A stretch of 64,000 bases of DNA, from contig NZ_ARXU01000007.1 of NCBI RefSeq assembly GCF_000756655.1, forward strand, positions 1 through 64,000, written 5' to 3'. Each line of letters starts with the position of its first letter. Position 1 is the stretch's first letter. The notes under the pieces are model-generated. The model did not search any database and was not told the origin of the DNA. It worked only from the letters and a program-made list of their open reading frames with translations. Positions 11,324 through 23,125 of the stretch are shown here, piece by piece. The translations under genes and the position numbers were made by a program. The DNA comes from Alcanivorax jadensis T9 (GTDB lineage: Bacteria; Pseudomonadota; Gammaproteobacteria; Pseudomonadales; Alcanivoracaceae).

Positions 11324-12746
11324 GCTTGGCGCCTCCCTGCTCAGCCAGTTCTTTGGCGATAGCACCCACATTCCCGGCGCCCTGAGTTACCAGGAGATCG
11401 CCGTCCTGCAGCTGGGTAGCCAGAATCTCTGCCAGCTTGGCCGGATCATCCACGAATACCGGTTCCACCCGGCCACGCTTGCGAATGCTGCGGCACAGGG
11501 CGCGGGCATCCGCACCGGGAATCGGGTCTTCACCGGCGCCGTAGACCTCCAGCATCAACAGCACATCCACCCCGGACAGCACGTCCACGAAGTCCTCGTA
11601 GAGGTCCTGGGTACGGGTATAGCGGTGGGGCTGGAACAGCATGGCCAGACGACGGCCCGGCCAACCGGCACGGATCGCATCGATGGTGACGGCCACTTCG
11701 CTGGGATGGTGACCGTAATCGTCCACCAGGGTCGCGCTACCGCCTTCAAAGTGATATTCGCCCTGTACATCAAAGCGCCGGCCCACTCCGGTAAAGTGGT
11801 TCAGGCCGCGAATAATGGCCTCATCGCTGGCGCCTTCATCGGCGGCCACGGCAATGGCCGCCAGGGCATTGAGTACGTTGTGCTTGCCCGGCATGTGCAA
11901 CACCACATCCAGCGGCTCGCCTTCCTTGCGGATTACCCGGAAGGATGTCGTCATACCCTGCTGCTGCACGTCCTCGGCGCGCAGGTCCGCATCCTCGCTG
12001 AAGCCGTAACGGATCACCTGACGATTGACCCGTGGCAGCAGCTTGCGCACCACCGGGTCATCCACGCACATCACTGCTACACCGTAAAACGGCAGGTTGT
12101 GCAGGAATTCGATAAAGGTGTTCTCCAGCTGGGCAAAATCCCCGCCATAGGTGTGCATGTGGTCCGCTTCGATATTGGTCACGATGGCACTCATCGGCTG
12201 CAGGTGCAGGAAGCTGGCATCGGACTCATCCGCTTCCGCCACCAGATAACGGCTCTGCCCCAGGCGTGCATTGGTGCCGGCACTGTTCAGCCGCCCGCCA
12301 ATCACGAAGGTGGGATCCAGGCCCGCTTCCGCCATGATCGCCGCCGTCATGGAGGTGGTAGTGGTCTTGCCATGGGTGCCGGCCACCGCAATGCCGTGAC
12401 GGAAGCGCATCAGCTCGGCCAGCATCTGGGCCCGCGGTACCACCGGAATCCGGCGGGCATGGGCTTCCGCCACTTCCTCGTTCTCAGTGGTCACCGCCGT
12501 GGAGGTCACCACCACGTCGGCGCCGTCGATATTGTCCGCCCGATGGCCGATTTCCACCCGCACACCCAGGCCGCGCAGGCGTTCTACCACCGCCGATTCC
12601 TTGATGTCGCTACCGCTGATGGCATAGCCCTGGTTGGCCAGCACCTCGGCGATGCCACACATGCCCACGCCACCGATACCCACAAAGTGGATACCGCTGA
12701 TACGCCGCATCTCGGGCACGATATGGATGTTGTCGTTATCGGCCAT
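11316..12746 (-). CDS. murC: UDP-N-acetylmuramate--L-alanine ligase MurC
   Basis: Adds L-Ala to UDP-MurNAc, the first amino acid of the stem. About 476 residues: Rossmann start [16 protein letters not shown]-loop [13 protein letters not shown], and the central ligase motifs ([18 protein letters not shown]). The ATG at 12746 has AGGAGG upstream and overlaps the end of murG by 11 bases. A longer reading frame upstream is only murG read out of frame. Confidence 0.97.
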   Translation of the reverse strand: MADNDNIHIVPEMRRISGIHFVGIGGVGMCGIAEVLANQGYAISGSDIKESAVVERLRGLGVRVEIGHRADNIDGADVVVTSTAVTTENEEVAEAHARRIPVVPRAQMLAELMRFRHGIAVAGTHGKTTTTSMTAAIMAEAGLDPTFVIGGRLNSAGTNARLGQSRYLVAEADESDASFLHLQPMSAIVTNIEADHMHTYGGDFAQLENTFIEFLHNLPFYGVAVMCVDDPVVRKLLPRVNRQVIRYGFSEDADLRAEDVQQQGMTTSFRVIRKEGEPLDVVLHMPGKHNVLNALAAIAVAADEGASDEAIIRGLNHFTGVGRRFDVQGEYHFEGGSATLVDDYGHHPSEVAVTIDAIRAGWPGRRLAMLFQPHRYTRTQDLYEDFVDVLSGVDVLLMLEVYGAGEDPIPGADARALCRSIRKRGRVEPVFVDDPAKLAEILATQLQDGDLLVTQGAGNVGAIAKELAEQGGAKRG

Positions 12747-13809
12747 TGGCCACCTCCTCACACAGCGTGGCCGCGCGCTCGGCGCTGTCGGCCACGGCCT
12801 GCTCACGGGCACGCTGCGCCATTTGCGCCAGCAGCCCGCGTTCTGCAACCGGTTTCAATGTGCCCGCCAGGCTGGCGGCACTCATGTCCCGCTGGGGCAG
12901 CAACAGGGCCGCGCCCCGGTCTGACAGCCAGCGGGCATTCAATGTCTGGTGATCGTCCACCGCGCTAGGCAGCGGCACGAACAGGGCCGCCACGCCAGCG
13001 GCAGCCACTTCCGCCACGGTCAGGGCCCCGGCCCGACAGATCACCAGATCTGCCCAGCCGTAGGCTTCCGCCATGTCGTCGATAAATTCACTGACCTGGG
13101 CGTCCAGCCCCAGCGCCTGGTAAATCGGCGCCGCTTCGCCGGTACGGCCGGCACCACACTGGTGACGCACCTGGATATCCTGGCCCAGTACCGCCAGCAG
13201 CAGTTCCGGCAGATCCTGATTCAATATCAGCGCACCCTGGCTGCCGCCCAGTACCAACACACGCAGACTGCCCTGGTGCTGGGCATAACGTCGGGCCGGC
13301 TCTTCCAGGCTGGCAATCTCGGCGCGTACCGGATTGCCCACCCAGCAGGCATCCTGCTTGCCGAAAGCGCCCTGAAAACCTTCCAGGGTCACGGTAGCCA
13401 TGCTGGACAACAACCGGTTGGTCAGCCCCGGCACCGCGTTCTGTTCGTGGACCACCACCGGTACCTTGCAAAGCCGCGCGGCCAGGCCACCGGGGCCACT
13501 GGCAAAACCGCCAAAGCCCACCGCCAGCAGCGGCTGGCGCTGGCTGATCAGGCTGCGCGCCTGCAATACCGCACGCAGCAGATTGAATGGGGCGGTGAGC
13601 TTGCGCTTGAGTCCGCCACCACGCAGCCGGGATACAGCCAGTTCGGCAATCTCGTAGCCGTACTGACGCACCAGCTTGCCTTCCATCCCGTTTTCCGCGC
13701 CCAGCCAGAGGATCCGGAAACCGCGCTCACGCAATTGATCCGCCACTGCCAGTGCCGGGAACACATGCCCGCCGGTACCGCCTGCCATGATCAGGATGGT
13801 GCCACTCAT
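12736..13809 (-). CDS. murG: Lipid II synthase MurG
   Basis: The GT28-family glycosyltransferase that adds GlcNAc to lipid I on the inner membrane face. 357 residues with the glycine-rich loop [16 protein letters not shown] at the N-terminus, a second loop LVLGGSQGA, and the nucleotide-binding [12 protein letters not shown] segment. Overlaps ftsW by four bases (ATGA). Confidence 0.97.
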   Translation of the reverse strand: MSGTILIMAGGTGGHVFPALAVADQLRERGFRILWLGAENGMEGKLVRQYGYEIAELAVSRLRGGGLKRKLTAPFNLLRAVLQARSLISQRQPLLAVGFGGFASGPGGLAARLCKVPVVVHEQNAVPGLTNRLLSSMATVTLEGFQGAFGKQDACWVGNPVRAEIASLEEPARRYAQHQGSLRVLVLGGSQGALILNQDLPELLLAVLGQDIQVRHQCGAGRTGEAAPIYQALGLDAQVSEFIDDMAEAYGWADLVICRAGALTVAEVAAAGVAALFVPLPSAVDDHQTLNARWLSDRGAALLLPQRDMSAASLAGTLKPVAERGLLAQMAQRAREQAVADSAERAATLCEEVANGR

Positions 13810-14963
13810 CGTGCCGCCCTCCCTCTCGCTTTCAGCTGCTCGGCTTCAGCGCCGGCGCGCAGGATCAGCCCCACCATGGCGGAGAAGATCAGCAGTGAAG
13901 AGCCGCCATAGCTGATAAACGGCAAGGTCAGCCCCTTGGTGGGCAACAGGCCCATGTTTACACCCAGGTTGATAAAGACCTGGGAGCACAAGACGAAGGC
14001 GCAGCCATAAACCAGATAGGCGTGATACAGCAGACCGCGGGTTTCCAGGCTGTGACCCAGGCGGAAGATGCGCCAGCCCAGCAGCACAAAGCCGCTGATC
14101 AACGCCAGATTCCCCAGCAGGCCCAGCTCTTCGGCCATCACCGCGTAAACAAAATCGGTATGAGCTTCCGGCAGGTAGAACAGCTTCTGCACGCTGTTGC
14201 CCAGGCCTACGCCATCCCAGTGGCCACGGCCGAAAGCGATCAGGCTCTGGGTCAACTGATAGCCGGAGCCGAACTGATCAGCCCAGGGATCGGTAAAGGT
14301 CATCAGCCGCGCCACCCGATAGGGTTCGGCAAAGGCCACCAGGGCCCCCAGTGCCACCGCCGCCAGACCAATCAGCAAGAAACGCAGGGTCGGTACACCG
14401 GACAGGAACAACATGCCCATGGCGGTGATGCCCAGTACCACCACGGCACCGAAATCCGGCTCCAGCAGCAGCAAGATGGTCAGCACGCCAAGCAACGCCA
14501 GGGGCAGCAGAAAGGCCTTCCACTCGGTTTCCAGGGCTGCCTTGCGCTCGGCGATATACCCTGCCAGGTAAAGGACGAAACAGAGTTTGACGATTTCCGA
14601 GGCCTGAATGGTCAGGCCGGGCAGCGCAATCCAGCGAGTGGAGCCGTTCACCGTGCGCCCCAGACCGGGGATGAACACCATCACCAGTACCACCAACGCC
14701 ACCGGCAACATCAAGAAGCGCAACCGCTCCAGCAACGCCAAAGGCACTGCGAAATACACAAAGGCCCCGGCAGCCAGCCCCAGCGACAGATAGATGCCGT
14801 GGCGCAGGGCATAATAGAAGGGGTCGCCCAGCCGGGTTTCGGCAATCTGCAGGCTCGCAGACGAGACCATCACCAGGCCGGCCAGAGCCAACAGAATCGC
14901 TGTCCACATCAGCGTCTTGTCAAGGCCCCGGTTATCCAGCTTGAGGATCATGCGCTCAGTCAT
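13806..14963 (-). CDS. ftsW: Peptidoglycan glycosyltransferase FtsW
   Basis: A SEDS-family polytopic membrane protein that polymerises septal lipid II with FtsI. About 385 residues with some ten hydrophobic segments. SEDS landmarks include GSTRWI, EIVKLCFVLYLA, QLTQSLIAFGRGHWDG and LPFISYGGSSLL. The start at 14963 (MTERMILKLDNRG) has GGGAGG upstream and overlaps murD by eight bases; the upstream in-frame stretch is murD out of frame. Confidence 0.96.
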   Translation of the reverse strand: MTERMILKLDNRGLDKTLMWTAILLALAGLVMVSSASLQIAETRLGDPFYYALRHGIYLSLGLAAGAFVYFAVPLALLERLRFLMLPVALVVLVMVFIPGLGRTVNGSTRWIALPGLTIQASEIVKLCFVLYLAGYIAERKAALETEWKAFLLPLALLGVLTILLLLEPDFGAVVVLGITAMGMLFLSGVPTLRFLLIGLAAVALGALVAFAEPYRVARLMTFTDPWADQFGSGYQLTQSLIAFGRGHWDGVGLGNSVQKLFYLPEAHTDFVYAVMAEELGLLGNLALISGFVLLGWRIFRLGHSLETRGLLYHAYLVYGCAFVLCSQVFINLGVNMGLLPTKGLTLPFISYGGSSLLIFSAMVGLILRAGAEAEQLKARGRAAR

Positions 14964-16281
14964 GGCACACCTCCCTGGCCCGGGCGGAGAAGTCATCACC
15001 ACGGGCAACAAAGCTGGAATACATATCGAAAGACGCACAGGCTGGCGACAGCAAGACCGCATCACCGGGTTGTGCCAGTGCATGGGCCCGGGCCACAGCC
15101 GCTTCCATGTCCGCTACCAGTTCGCAGGGCGCAGCGGACATACCCTCAGCCAGGGTGCTGCGATCTTCACCCATCAGCAGGCCGGCACGCAGATACTGAC
15201 GCGCCGGCTCCGTCAGCGGCGAGAAATCCTGGCCCTTGCCCTGGCCACCGGCAATCAGGATCACCTTGCCGTCGATGCTTTCACCGATACCGGTCAGGGC
15301 TGCCAGGGTGGCACCCACATTGGTGGCCTTGGAATCGTTGAACCAGCGCACGCCACCCGCTTCAGCCACCAGTTGGCAGCGGTGCGGCAGGCCGGTAAAG
15401 GCTTTCACCGTGGCCAGCGCCTTGTCACGGTTCAGGGACAAGGCATCACTGATGGCCAGCACGGAAAGGATGTTCATGGCGTTGTGATGACCGGTGAGCG
15501 CCAATTCGGACAGGGCCAGCAGCCGCTCGCCACGGCACAGTAACTGGGCGTTCTCCGTGTCCAAACGGTAATCCGCCTCCGGATGAGCACCGAAACTGAT
15601 CTGACGCGGCACCCCGGCGTGGGGGCGGGTCGCCAGGTCATCCCGGTTCCACACCGCTACCTGGCAGCCATCATAGATGCGCTGCTTGGCGGCCACGTAA
15701 TCGGCAAAGCTGGCGTAACGATCAAGATGGTCCTGGGACACATTGAGAATGGTCGCCACTTCCGCACTCAGGCTGTAGGTGGTTTCCAGCTGGAAACTGG
15801 AAAGCTCCAGGGCGTACAGGCGGGCCTGATCGTCCAGCAGCTCCAGAGCGGGCACGCCCAAATTGCCGCCGATCCCCGGGTTCATGCCGCAGGCTTCAGC
15901 CACCTGCCCCAGCAGTGTGGTCACCGTGCTCTTGGCGTTGGAACCGGTAATTGCCACCAGCGGCTCACTGGCGGCGCGGGCGAACAGCTCCACATCACCG
16001 ATCACTTCCTTGCCGGCGACGACTTGCTCGGCGATGGCCGGAGTCGCTACAGCCACGCCGGGGCTGACGATCAGGCGACGGGCGTTGTTCATCCAACCGG
16101 ACTTGAAACCGCCGGTATGGATTTTCACGTTGGGGAATTCGACGCGCAGCGCTTCCAGGCCGGCGGGTTCGGCACGGGTGTCCAGGGCGCGCACAGGCAT
16201 CCCCTGGTCCGTCAGATAACGGATCACGGAACGCCCGGATACTCCCAGGCCAATTACCAGATCAAACCCGTCTTTCGCCAT
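14956..16281 (-). CDS. murD: UDP-N-acetylmuramoylalanine--D-glutamate ligase MurD
   Basis: Adds D-Glu to UDP-MurNAc-L-Ala. 441 residues, N-terminal Rossmann part (LVIGLGVSGRS), P-loop ITGSNAKSTVTTL (Ala where many orthologues have Gly), NVSQDHLDRY, and the C-terminal ligase domain with LLSPACASFDMY. Separated from mraY by 17 bases. Confidence 0.96.
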   Translation of the reverse strand: MAKDGFDLVIGLGVSGRSVIRYLTDQGMPVRALDTRAEPAGLEALRVEFPNVKIHTGGFKSGWMNNARRLIVSPGVAVATPAIAEQVVAGKEVIGDVELFARAASEPLVAITGSNAKSTVTTLLGQVAEACGMNPGIGGNLGVPALELLDDQARLYALELSSFQLETTYSLSAEVATILNVSQDHLDRYASFADYVAAKQRIYDGCQVAVWNRDDLATRPHAGVPRQISFGAHPEADYRLDTENAQLLCRGERLLALSELALTGHHNAMNILSVLAISDALSLNRDKALATVKAFTGLPHRCQLVAEAGGVRWFNDSKATNVGATLAALTGIGESIDGKVILIAGGQGKGQDFSPLTEPARQYLRAGLLMGEDRSTLAEGMSAAPCELVADMEAAVARAHALAQPGDAVLLSPACASFDMYSSFVARGDDFSARAREVCHD

Positions 16282-16298
16282 AAAGTTAACTCAATCCC

Positions 16299-17381
16299 CT
16301 ATCGGATTTTCAGGGTCGCCAGACCCACCAGGACCAGAATTACGGTGATGATCCAGAAGCGCACGATGATCTTCGGCTCCGGCCATCCTTTCAGTTCAAA
16401 GTGGTGATGAATCGGCGCCATGCGAAACACACGGCGGCCGGTGAGCTTGAACGAACCCACCTGCAGCATCACCGAAACGGTTTCCATCACGAACACGCCG
16501 CCCATGATGAACAGTACGATTTCCTGGCGGACGATCACCGCCATCACACCCAGCACCGCGCCCAGGCCCAACGCGCCCACATCGCCCATGAACACTTGTG
16601 CCGGGTAAGCGTTGAACCACAGGAAGCCGAGGCCGGCGCCACACAGGGCAGCCGAAATAATCACCAGCTCGCCAGCCCCGGCCACATAGGGAATCTGCAG
16701 GTACGGGGCAAATTCCGCATGGCCACCGGCATAGGCAAAGATACCCAGGGCGCCGCCCACCAATACCGCCGGCATGATCGCCAGGCCATCCAGGCCATCG
16801 GTCAGGTTCACTGCATTGCTGGTTCCATTGATCACGAAATAGGTCAGCACGATGTAGAACCAGCCCATGTTGATGACCACATTCTTGAAGAAGGGCACGA
16901 TCAGCTGGGTTTCCACCGGGCTCTGGGCGGTAAAGAACAGGGCAAAGGCCGCGCCGAGAGCACCGATGGACAACCACAGGTATTTCCAGCGGGCCGGCAG
17001 GCCGCGGGGATTTTTTTCCACCACCTTGCGCCAGTCATCCACCCAGCCCACGGCGCCGAACACGAACAGCACACCCAGGGTGATCCAGATAAAGCGGTTA
17101 CTGAGGTCTGCCCACAGCAGGGTGGAAATGACGATGGCAATCAGGATCAGCGCCCCACCCATGGTGGGGGTGCCGGCCTTGCTCAGGTGACTCTTGGGGC
17201 CATCGTCACGAATGGCCTGGCCCACCTGCTTTTCCTGCAGTTTGCGGATCATGATCGGGCCCACCCAGAAGGCGATAAAAAGGGCCGTCAGCACGCTGAG
17301 AATGCCGCGCAGGGTGATGTACTGCACCACCAGGAAACCGCTGTGAAATTCTGCCAGAAGCTCAGCCAGCCATAGCAACAT
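16299..17381 (-). CDS. mraY: Phospho-N-acetylmuramoyl-pentapeptide transferase MraY
   Basis: An integral membrane enzyme that makes lipid I from UDP-MurNAc-pentapeptide and undecaprenyl phosphate. 360 residues, about ten membrane helices. Family motifs seen: [39 protein letters not shown] and [15 protein letters not shown]. Its ATG overlaps the murF stop by one base (TGATG). Confidence 0.97.
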   Translation of the reverse strand: MLLWLAELLAEFHSGFLVVQYITLRGILSVLTALFIAFWVGPIMIRKLQEKQVGQAIRDDGPKSHLSKAGTPTMGGALILIAIVISTLLWADLSNRFIWITLGVLFVFGAVGWVDDWRKVVEKNPRGLPARWKYLWLSIGALGAAFALFFTAQSPVETQLIVPFFKNVVINMGWFYIVLTYFVINGTSNAVNLTDGLDGLAIMPAVLVGGALGIFAYAGGHAEFAPYLQIPYVAGAGELVIISAALCGAGLGFLWFNAYPAQVFMGDVGALGLGAVLGVMAVIVRQEIVLFIMGGVFVMETVSVMLQVGSFKLTGRRVFRMAPIHHHFELKGWPEPKIIVRFWIITVILVLVGLATLKIR

Positions 17382-18739
17382 CAGAGTGCCCCCTGTTTCG
17401 ATTTGTGAGGGCCTGCGCCCAGGATCAGTCGCTGCACCACCGCTTCCATACCGGCGCTGCGCGAACCTTTCACCAACACGGTTCCACCCTGTTGCAGAAC
17501 CGGGGCACTCCAGGTTGCCGCCTGCTGATCGTTCTCTGCCGTCCTGGCACCTTCACCAAAGCCCTCGGCGGCCGCACTGGCGCCGGTCATCACTACCAGA
17601 TCGCTGATCCCCGCCTGGCGGGCATAGCCACCCAGCTCTTCGATCAGCTGCTGCGCCTGCGGACCCAGCTCGCCCATGGCGCCCAGCACCAGCATCTGCG
17701 GAGCGGGCTGCACGGCCAGCCAGTCGATGGCGACACGCACGGAACCCGGATTGGCGTTGTAGGTGTCATCCACCAGCACGCCATCACCCACCGCATGCAG
17801 ATTCATGCGGCCTGGCACCGGCTTGAGTTGCGCCAGGCGCGGCAGCACCTCGCCCAGGTTTACGCCCAGGGCGCGCACAGCCGCGCAGGCCAGCAAGGCA
17901 TTGCTGACCTGATGGGCGCCGGGCAGCGGCACTGTCACCGTCTCGCCCAGCGGCTGAAGGACAAATTCCACCCGGTCCTGATGTAGCCGGATAGTGTCGG
18001 CGTACAGATCCGCGGGCGCCTGGCTGCCCACACGGATCACGGTAAGACCAGCCTTTTCCGCCTCACCAGCAAAGAAATCGGCAAAGCTGTCATCGTTGTT
18101 GATAATCGCCTGACCGCCGGCCTGACAACCGCCGAAGATTTCCGCCTTGGCGTTGGCAATGCCCTGCATGGAACCAAAACCTTCCAGGTGCGCGCCGGTC
18201 ACATTGGTCACCAGCACCACTCGCGGCTTGGCCAGGGAACTGGTCCAGGCGATTTCACCGGGGGCATTGGCGCCCAGCTCAATCACCGCATAACGGTGTT
18301 CGCCGGCCAAGCGCAACAACGTCAGCGGCACACCGATGTCATTATTGAAGTTGCCACGGGTGGCCAGGGTGCTCTCGCCCAGCATGGCGGCAGCCATCTC
18401 CTTGACGGTGGTCTTGCCGGCGTTACCGGTTACCGCCAGGCGCTCGCTGGTAAACTGATCTGCATAACCACTGGCCAGGCGGCCCAGACCCAGGCGGGTA
18501 TCGTCTACTTGCACGGCGCTGGCAAAGTCACTTTGCTCACGGTCCACCAGGGCGGCGACAGCACCACTCTCGGCGGCCCTGGCGAGGAACTCATGGGCGT
18601 CAAAACGCTCGCCCTTGAGCGCCACAAACAGGCAGCCCGGCGCCATGTCACGGGTATCAGTCACCACAGCACTGACTGTGCGGTCTTCCCCGATCAGGGT
18701 GCCGCCGGTCCACTGGGCGATCTGCGACAACCACATCAT
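17381..18739 (-). CDS. murF: UDP-MurNAc-tripeptide--D-Ala-D-Ala ligase MurF
   Basis: Attaches the D-Ala-D-Ala made by DdlB. 452 residues; P-loop [39 protein letters not shown], and [12 protein letters not shown] in the C-terminal domain. Start at 18739, with GGAGG six bases upstream; overlaps murE by four bases. Confidence 0.96.
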   Translation of the reverse strand: MMWLSQIAQWTGGTLIGEDRTVSAVVTDTRDMAPGCLFVALKGERFDAHEFLARAAESGAVAALVDREQSDFASAVQVDDTRLGLGRLASGYADQFTSERLAVTGNAGKTTVKEMAAAMLGESTLATRGNFNNDIGVPLTLLRLAGEHRYAVIELGANAPGEIAWTSSLAKPRVVLVTNVTGAHLEGFGSMQGIANAKAEIFGGCQAGGQAIINNDDSFADFFAGEAEKAGLTVIRVGSQAPADLYADTIRLHQDRVEFVLQPLGETVTVPLPGAHQVSNALLACAAVRALGVNLGEVLPRLAQLKPVPGRMNLHAVGDGVLVDDTYNANPGSVRVAIDWLAVQPAPQMLVLGAMGELGPQAQQLIEELGGYARQAGISDLVVMTGASAAAEGFGEGARTAENDQQAATWSAPVLQQGGTVLVKGSRSAGMEAVVQRLILGAGPHKSKQGAL

Positions 18740-20208
18740 GACGCACCTCCCCGGGCGGCCAGCGCCTGGCGGGCAAGTTCTCTGTCATCACTGGGGTAAC
18801 GCACGCCGTCGATTTCCTGGTAGTCCTCATGGCCCTTGCCGGCCAGCAGAATCACGTCGCCGGCCTGGGCGCTGTTGACGGTTTCCTGAACCGCCTCGGC
18901 ACGATCCACATTTTCGTGGACCGCTTGCGCCCCGGTTAGACCGGCACGCATTTGATCAATAATGGTTTGCGGGTCTTCGCTGCGCGGGTTATCGCTGGTC
19001 AGCACCACGGTATCGGCGAGCTTTTCCGACACTGCCGCCATCTGCGGGCGCTTGCCCTCATCTCGGTTACCGCCACAGCCGACCACACAGAACAGGCGGC
19101 CGGCAAAGTGATCCCGGCATGCCTGCAAGGCTTTTTCCAGGCCATCCGGGGTGTGGGCATAATCCACGATCACCGTCGGACAGCCATCGGCCTGCACAGG
19201 TTCCATACGCCCCGGTACGGGAGTAATGGCGGCCAATGCTCCACCCAGCGCCTCAGCGGCCACACCCTGGCCATGCAGAATGGCCGCCACGGCCATCACA
19301 TTGCTGAGATTGAAACGACCGAACAGGGGCAGACTCAACGGCACCACTGTGCCGCCCACAAACAGCTCCGCGTCGATACCTTCTGCGGTGCATTGCACGG
19401 ACTGGCAACGCACGGTGGCACCCTGCTGGCTGCCGAAGGTGACACAACGAACCCCATCAGGCAGGCAGGCGATCAGGGTTTGTGCTGCCGGATCATCACA
19501 ATTGATCACCGCCAGCTGCACCCCGTCGCGGGTAAACAGCATGGCCTTGGCAGCCAGGTAGGATTCCATGTCGCCGTGATAATCCAGATGATCCCGGCTC
19601 AGATTGCTGAATACCGCGGTGGTGACCAGGGTGCCGCCCAGACGATTCTGGTCCAGGGCATGGGAGGAAATCTCCATGGCTACGGTATCGGCACCAGCAT
19701 CGCGCACTGTCGCCAATCCGGCCTGCAGGGTAATCGGGTCCGGGGTGGTATGACCGGTGGTCTGCTCCTGGCCTTTCAGCCCCAACCCCAGGGTACCCAC
19801 CAGGGCACAGCGGTGCCCCAGCGCATTCAGTGCATCGCGCAGGAACCAGGTGATGCTGGTCTTGCCGTTGGTGCCCGTCACACCGGTAATGCGCAGGCGA
19901 TTGGCCGGCTCACCGAACCAGCGCGCGGCCAGATCACCCACCTGCCCCGCCAGCCCCGGCAGATGCACGCAGGGCACCGGCTGCTGCAGATCCACGGAGA
20001 ACGTCTCCGCCTCTGCCAACACCACGGCAGCACCGGCACTGATAGCCTGAGGGATAAAATGGCGGCCATCACTGGCCACGCCAGGTACAGCCACAAACAC
20101 CTCGCCGGGCTGCAGGCGGCGGCTGTCGAGCTGAAGCCCGGAAATGGTAAGACCTGCCACTTGGGCAGGCAGGTTGTGCTCGGGGAGCAGTTGCTGGAGG
20201 CGCATCAT
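18736..20208 (-). CDS. murE: UDP-MurNAc-tripeptide synthetase MurE (meso-diaminopimelate adding)
   Basis: Adds the third stem residue. 490 residues, P-loop [13 protein letters not shown], and DNPRSEDP, the motif that marks meso-diaminopimelate specificity over lysine, as expected for a Gram-negative. GGAGG is seven bases before the first ATG. Overlaps ftsI by four bases. Confidence 0.97.
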   Translation of the reverse strand: MMRLQQLLPEHNLPAQVAGLTISGLQLDSRRLQPGEVFVAVPGVASDGRHFIPQAISAGAAVVLAEAETFSVDLQQPVPCVHLPGLAGQVGDLAARWFGEPANRLRITGVTGTNGKTSITWFLRDALNALGHRCALVGTLGLGLKGQEQTTGHTTPDPITLQAGLATVRDAGADTVAMEISSHALDQNRLGGTLVTTAVFSNLSRDHLDYHGDMESYLAAKAMLFTRDGVQLAVINCDDPAAQTLIACLPDGVRCVTFGSQQGATVRCQSVQCTAEGIDAELFVGGTVVPLSLPLFGRFNLSNVMAVAAILHGQGVAAEALGGALAAITPVPGRMEPVQADGCPTVIVDYAHTPDGLEKALQACRDHFAGRLFCVVGCGGNRDEGKRPQMAAVSEKLADTVVLTSDNPRSEDPQTIIDQMRAGLTGAQAVHENVDRAEAVQETVNSAQAGDVILLAGKGHEDYQEIDGVRYPSDDRELARQALAARGGAS

Positions 20209-21926
20209 GAGCGGTCCTCCGTATCCGGGCTGCCGGCCAGCAGCCCTTCGGGTCTGTCTGGTGGTACATGCAATGTCCGCAACACCCCGCCCATGATTCG
20301 GGAAAAGGCCGGAGCGGCAACCAGACCGCCGTAGTAGGCATCGCTGCGAGGGTCGTCGATAACCACCACGGTGACGATACGGGGATCGGTGGCCGGAGCC
20401 AGGCCAGCAAACAGACCGATATAGCTGTCATCTGCATAACCGCCGGAAACTACCTTGTGCACGGTGCCGGTCTTGCCAGCCACCTGGTAACCGGGCACCT
20501 GGGCGCGGCTGGCGGTCCCCACCTGACTGACCACGGTTTCCAGCATCTGCACCAGTTGCCGGGCAACCGGCTTGCCCAGCACCTGCTCACCAGCAGGCTG
20601 GCTGGCAACCTTCTTCAGAGTCAGCGGCACTTTGACGCCGTCATTGGCGATGACTGCATACGCCTGTGCCAGCTGTACCGCAGACACGCTCAAACCGTAA
20701 CCATAGGAAAGCGCCGCCCGCTCCACTTCCCGCCAGTGGCTACGCAATGGCAGCATGCCGTTGCTTTCACCGGGAAAATCGATGGCAGTGGCCTGCCCGA
20801 AACCGAAACGCTCCAGGTAGTTGGGCAGCGCCAGCGGCTCCATGGCCAGGGCCAGTTTGCTGGTGCCCACGTTGGAGCTCTTGGTGAGCACGGTGGTGAT
20901 ATCAATCACCCCGTAGTCGCGATGGTCACGAATGGTCTTGCTTCCAACCCGCAGGGTGCCGGGATGGGTATTGATGGTAGTCGACGGGGTCACCATGCCC
21001 ATTTCCATGGCCGCCGCCACGGTAAAGGGCTTCATGGTGGAGCCGGGCTCGAACAGATCTGTCACTGCCCGGTTGCGCAGGGCACCGGTATCCAGATTGC
21101 CGCGATTGTTGGGGTTGTAGGCGGGCTGATTCACCATGGCCAGCACTTCACCGGTACGCACATCCAGCACCACTGCGCTGCCGCCCTTGGCCTTGAATTG
21201 CTGCACGGCGCCGAGCAACTCCCGGTAAGCCAGGTACTGCAGACGCAGGTCAATACTCAGCGTTACGTCTTCACCGGGCTCCGCCGGCTCCAGCACTTCA
21301 ATATCCTGAATTACCCGACCCAGCAGATCACGAACCACCTTCTTGCGACCGGATTTGCCAGACAGGTGTGATTCCATATCCAGCTCAACGCCTTCCTGGC
21401 CTTGATCGTCAATATTGGTAAAGCCCACCACGTGGCTAGTCACTTCACCGGCTGGATAGTAACGACGGTATTCGGTCAGCGAATGGATACCGGGAACATT
21501 CAGATCCAGCACGGCCTTGGCCGCTTCCGGCGCCAGACCGCGACCCAGATAGATAAACTCACGGGATTCGTGACGACGCACCTTGCTGGCGAAATCCTGC
21601 TGGCTGATCACCGGATTGCCCGCCAGACGCGCCCATTGCTCCTGGTTTTCCAGGGCTTCACGGGGATTGGCCCAGAGGGTGACCACCGGTGTACTGACCG
21701 CCAGGGGACGGCCATCACGATCACGAATCACGCCCCGATGTGCAGCCAGGGGTTCCACTCGCAAATTGCGGATATCCCCCTGATGGGCAAGAAAGTCATG
21801 CTGGATCACTTGCAGGTCCACCGCCCGTACCACCAGGACACAGGCACACACCAGCCAGAAGCCCAGCACAAAGCGCCAGCGCATCTGGTGATTGGGTTGC
21901 CGTGTCTTGCGAGCCTGGCGTTTCAT
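20205..21926 (-). CDS. ftsI: Septal peptidoglycan transpeptidase FtsI (PBP3)
   Basis: Class B penicillin-binding protein that cross-links septal murein. 573 residues: short cytoplasmic tail, one membrane segment (about 17-38), a pedestal domain, then the transpeptidase domain with the nucleophile Ser296 in STMK, SSN at 350-352 and KTG at 485-487. All three catalytic motifs are intact. Overlaps ftsL by four bases. Confidence 0.97.
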   Translation of the reverse strand: MKRQARKTRQPNHQMRWRFVLGFWLVCACVLVVRAVDLQVIQHDFLAHQGDIRNLRVEPLAAHRGVIRDRDGRPLAVSTPVVTLWANPREALENQEQWARLAGNPVISQQDFASKVRRHESREFIYLGRGLAPEAAKAVLDLNVPGIHSLTEYRRYYPAGEVTSHVVGFTNIDDQGQEGVELDMESHLSGKSGRKKVVRDLLGRVIQDIEVLEPAEPGEDVTLSIDLRLQYLAYRELLGAVQQFKAKGGSAVVLDVRTGEVLAMVNQPAYNPNNRGNLDTGALRNRAVTDLFEPGSTMKPFTVAAAMEMGMVTPSTTINTHPGTLRVGSKTIRDHRDYGVIDITTVLTKSSNVGTSKLALAMEPLALPNYLERFGFGQATAIDFPGESNGMLPLRSHWREVERAALSYGYGLSVSAVQLAQAYAVIANDGVKVPLTLKKVASQPAGEQVLGKPVARQLVQMLETVVSQVGTASRAQVPGYQVAGKTGTVHKVVSGGYADDSYIGLFAGLAPATDPRIVTVVVIDDPRSDAYYGGLVAAPAFSRIMGGVLRTLHVPPDRPEGLLAGSPDTEDRS

Positions 21927-22189
21927 GGCCGGATCAGCACTCTCTCATCGGTTTTCGGTAATTTCATGCCCAGCTTCTCGCGAGCCAAGCGTTCTACCCG
22001 GGCATAGCTGCCCCAGGTGCTGTGCTCCAACAGCAGCTGACTCCACTGGCTCTCCAGTCGAGTTTGCTGCTGCTTCAATTTCTGGCTCTCGTCGGTGAGT
22101 CGACGCGCCTCATGGACGCTGTAACTCACCGCCAGCGCGGAGATCACTACCAGCATCACCAGGGTGCGGATCAGCCAGGGGACGCTCAT
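21923..22189 (-). CDS. ftsL: Cell division protein FtsL
   Basis: An 88-residue bitopic protein: hydrophobic segment about 5-24, then a heptad-patterned stretch (LTDESQKLKQQQTRLESQWSQ) that pairs with FtsB, and the C-terminal REKLGMKLP motif. The ATG at 22189 overlaps the expected rsmH stop codon by one base (TGATG), so it is likely coupled to rsmH. Because of the break in rsmH, ftsL lies in the same open frame as the shifted rsmH product. Confidence 0.9.
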   Translation of the reverse strand: MSVPWLIRTLVMLVVISALAVSYSVHEARRLTDESQKLKQQQTRLESQWSQLLLEHSTWGSYARVERLAREKLGMKLPKTDERVLIRP

Positions 22190-23125
22190 CAGGCCACCTT
22201 CTCCGCTACCCGCAACACCGCACTGCGCGAGCGAACATTCACTTTCAGCTCGGCCTTGCTGGCACGAATAGCCTTGCCAATCGGCTCCAGCCGCTGGGGC
22301 ATTTCGTCGCCCAACGGCAAACCACCGCGCCCCTTGGGAGCCCGGCCGGAGTGATCGCGAATAAACAGCTTCACGATCCGGTCTTCCAGAGAATGGAAGC
22401 TGATAATGGCGAGACGCCCCGATGGCGAGCGTCTCCAGGGACTGTTCGAGCACTTGGGTCAGCGCATCCAGCTCCCCGTTTATATGTATTCGCAATGCCT
22501 GAAAACTGCGTGTGGCCGGGTGCTTGCCCGGCTCGCCGCGGCCAATGGCCGACTCGATCAGATCGGCCAGCTGCAAGGTGCGGGTAATCGGCTGCTCCTT
22601 GCGCTCTTCGCAGATACGCCGGGCAATCCGACGCGACTTGCGCTCATCGCCATAGCGATACAGCACATTGGCAATATCCTGCTCGTCGGCCCGGGCCAAC
22701 CACTGCGCAACACTTTCACCCTGAGTTGGGTCCATGCGCATATCCAGCGGCCCATCACGCAGAAAGCTGAAGCCACGACCGGCATCGTCCAGTTGCGGCG
22801 ACGACACACCCAGATCCAGCAACAGGCCATCAATGGGGCGACCCACCTGGTCTACCACATCAGGCAGGCAGTCAAAGCGGCTGGCCACGATCTGGAAACG
22901 GCCATCTTCCGATGCCAGCTGCTCACCCGCGGCAACGGCCTGGGGATCACGATCGATACCGGCAAGGCGCCCCTGTGCGTCCAGCTTTTCCAGCAGTGCA
23001 CGGCTGTGGCCACCTCGCCCAAAGGTGCCATCCACATAAAAGCCATCACCACGGCTGAACCACATATCCAGTACCTCTTCCAGCATCACCGGCTGGTGTT
23101 CGTACTGCGCGCCCTTGTCGGTCAT
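22189..23125 (-). pseudogene. rsmH: 16S rRNA m4C1402 methyltransferase RsmH, apparent frameshift
   Basis: RsmH (MraW) methylates N4 of C1402 in 16S rRNA using S-adenosylmethionine. Residues 1-234 read normally (HQPVMLEEVLD, VDGTFGRGGHSRALL, LLLDLGVSSPQLDD, GFSFLRDGPLDMRMD). At 22417-22426 the frame then shifts. The expected continuation ([13 protein letters not shown]...[26 protein letters not shown]) is fully present in another frame and ends at 22189. Adding two bases restores a 312-residue protein of normal length, giving LAPSGR or LAIGGR across the join. As written, translation runs through about 78 out-of-frame residues and then in frame into FtsL. A sequencing or assembly error in a C or G run is the simplest explanation; a real strain mutation is possible. 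Confidence 0.9.

Noticed and set aside
22420-22430. Programmed ribosomal frameshift in rsmH
   Set aside because: No slippery heptamer, stop-codon stimulator or strong downstream stem is visible, and rsmH is not known for recoding. A two-base error or mutation is simpler.
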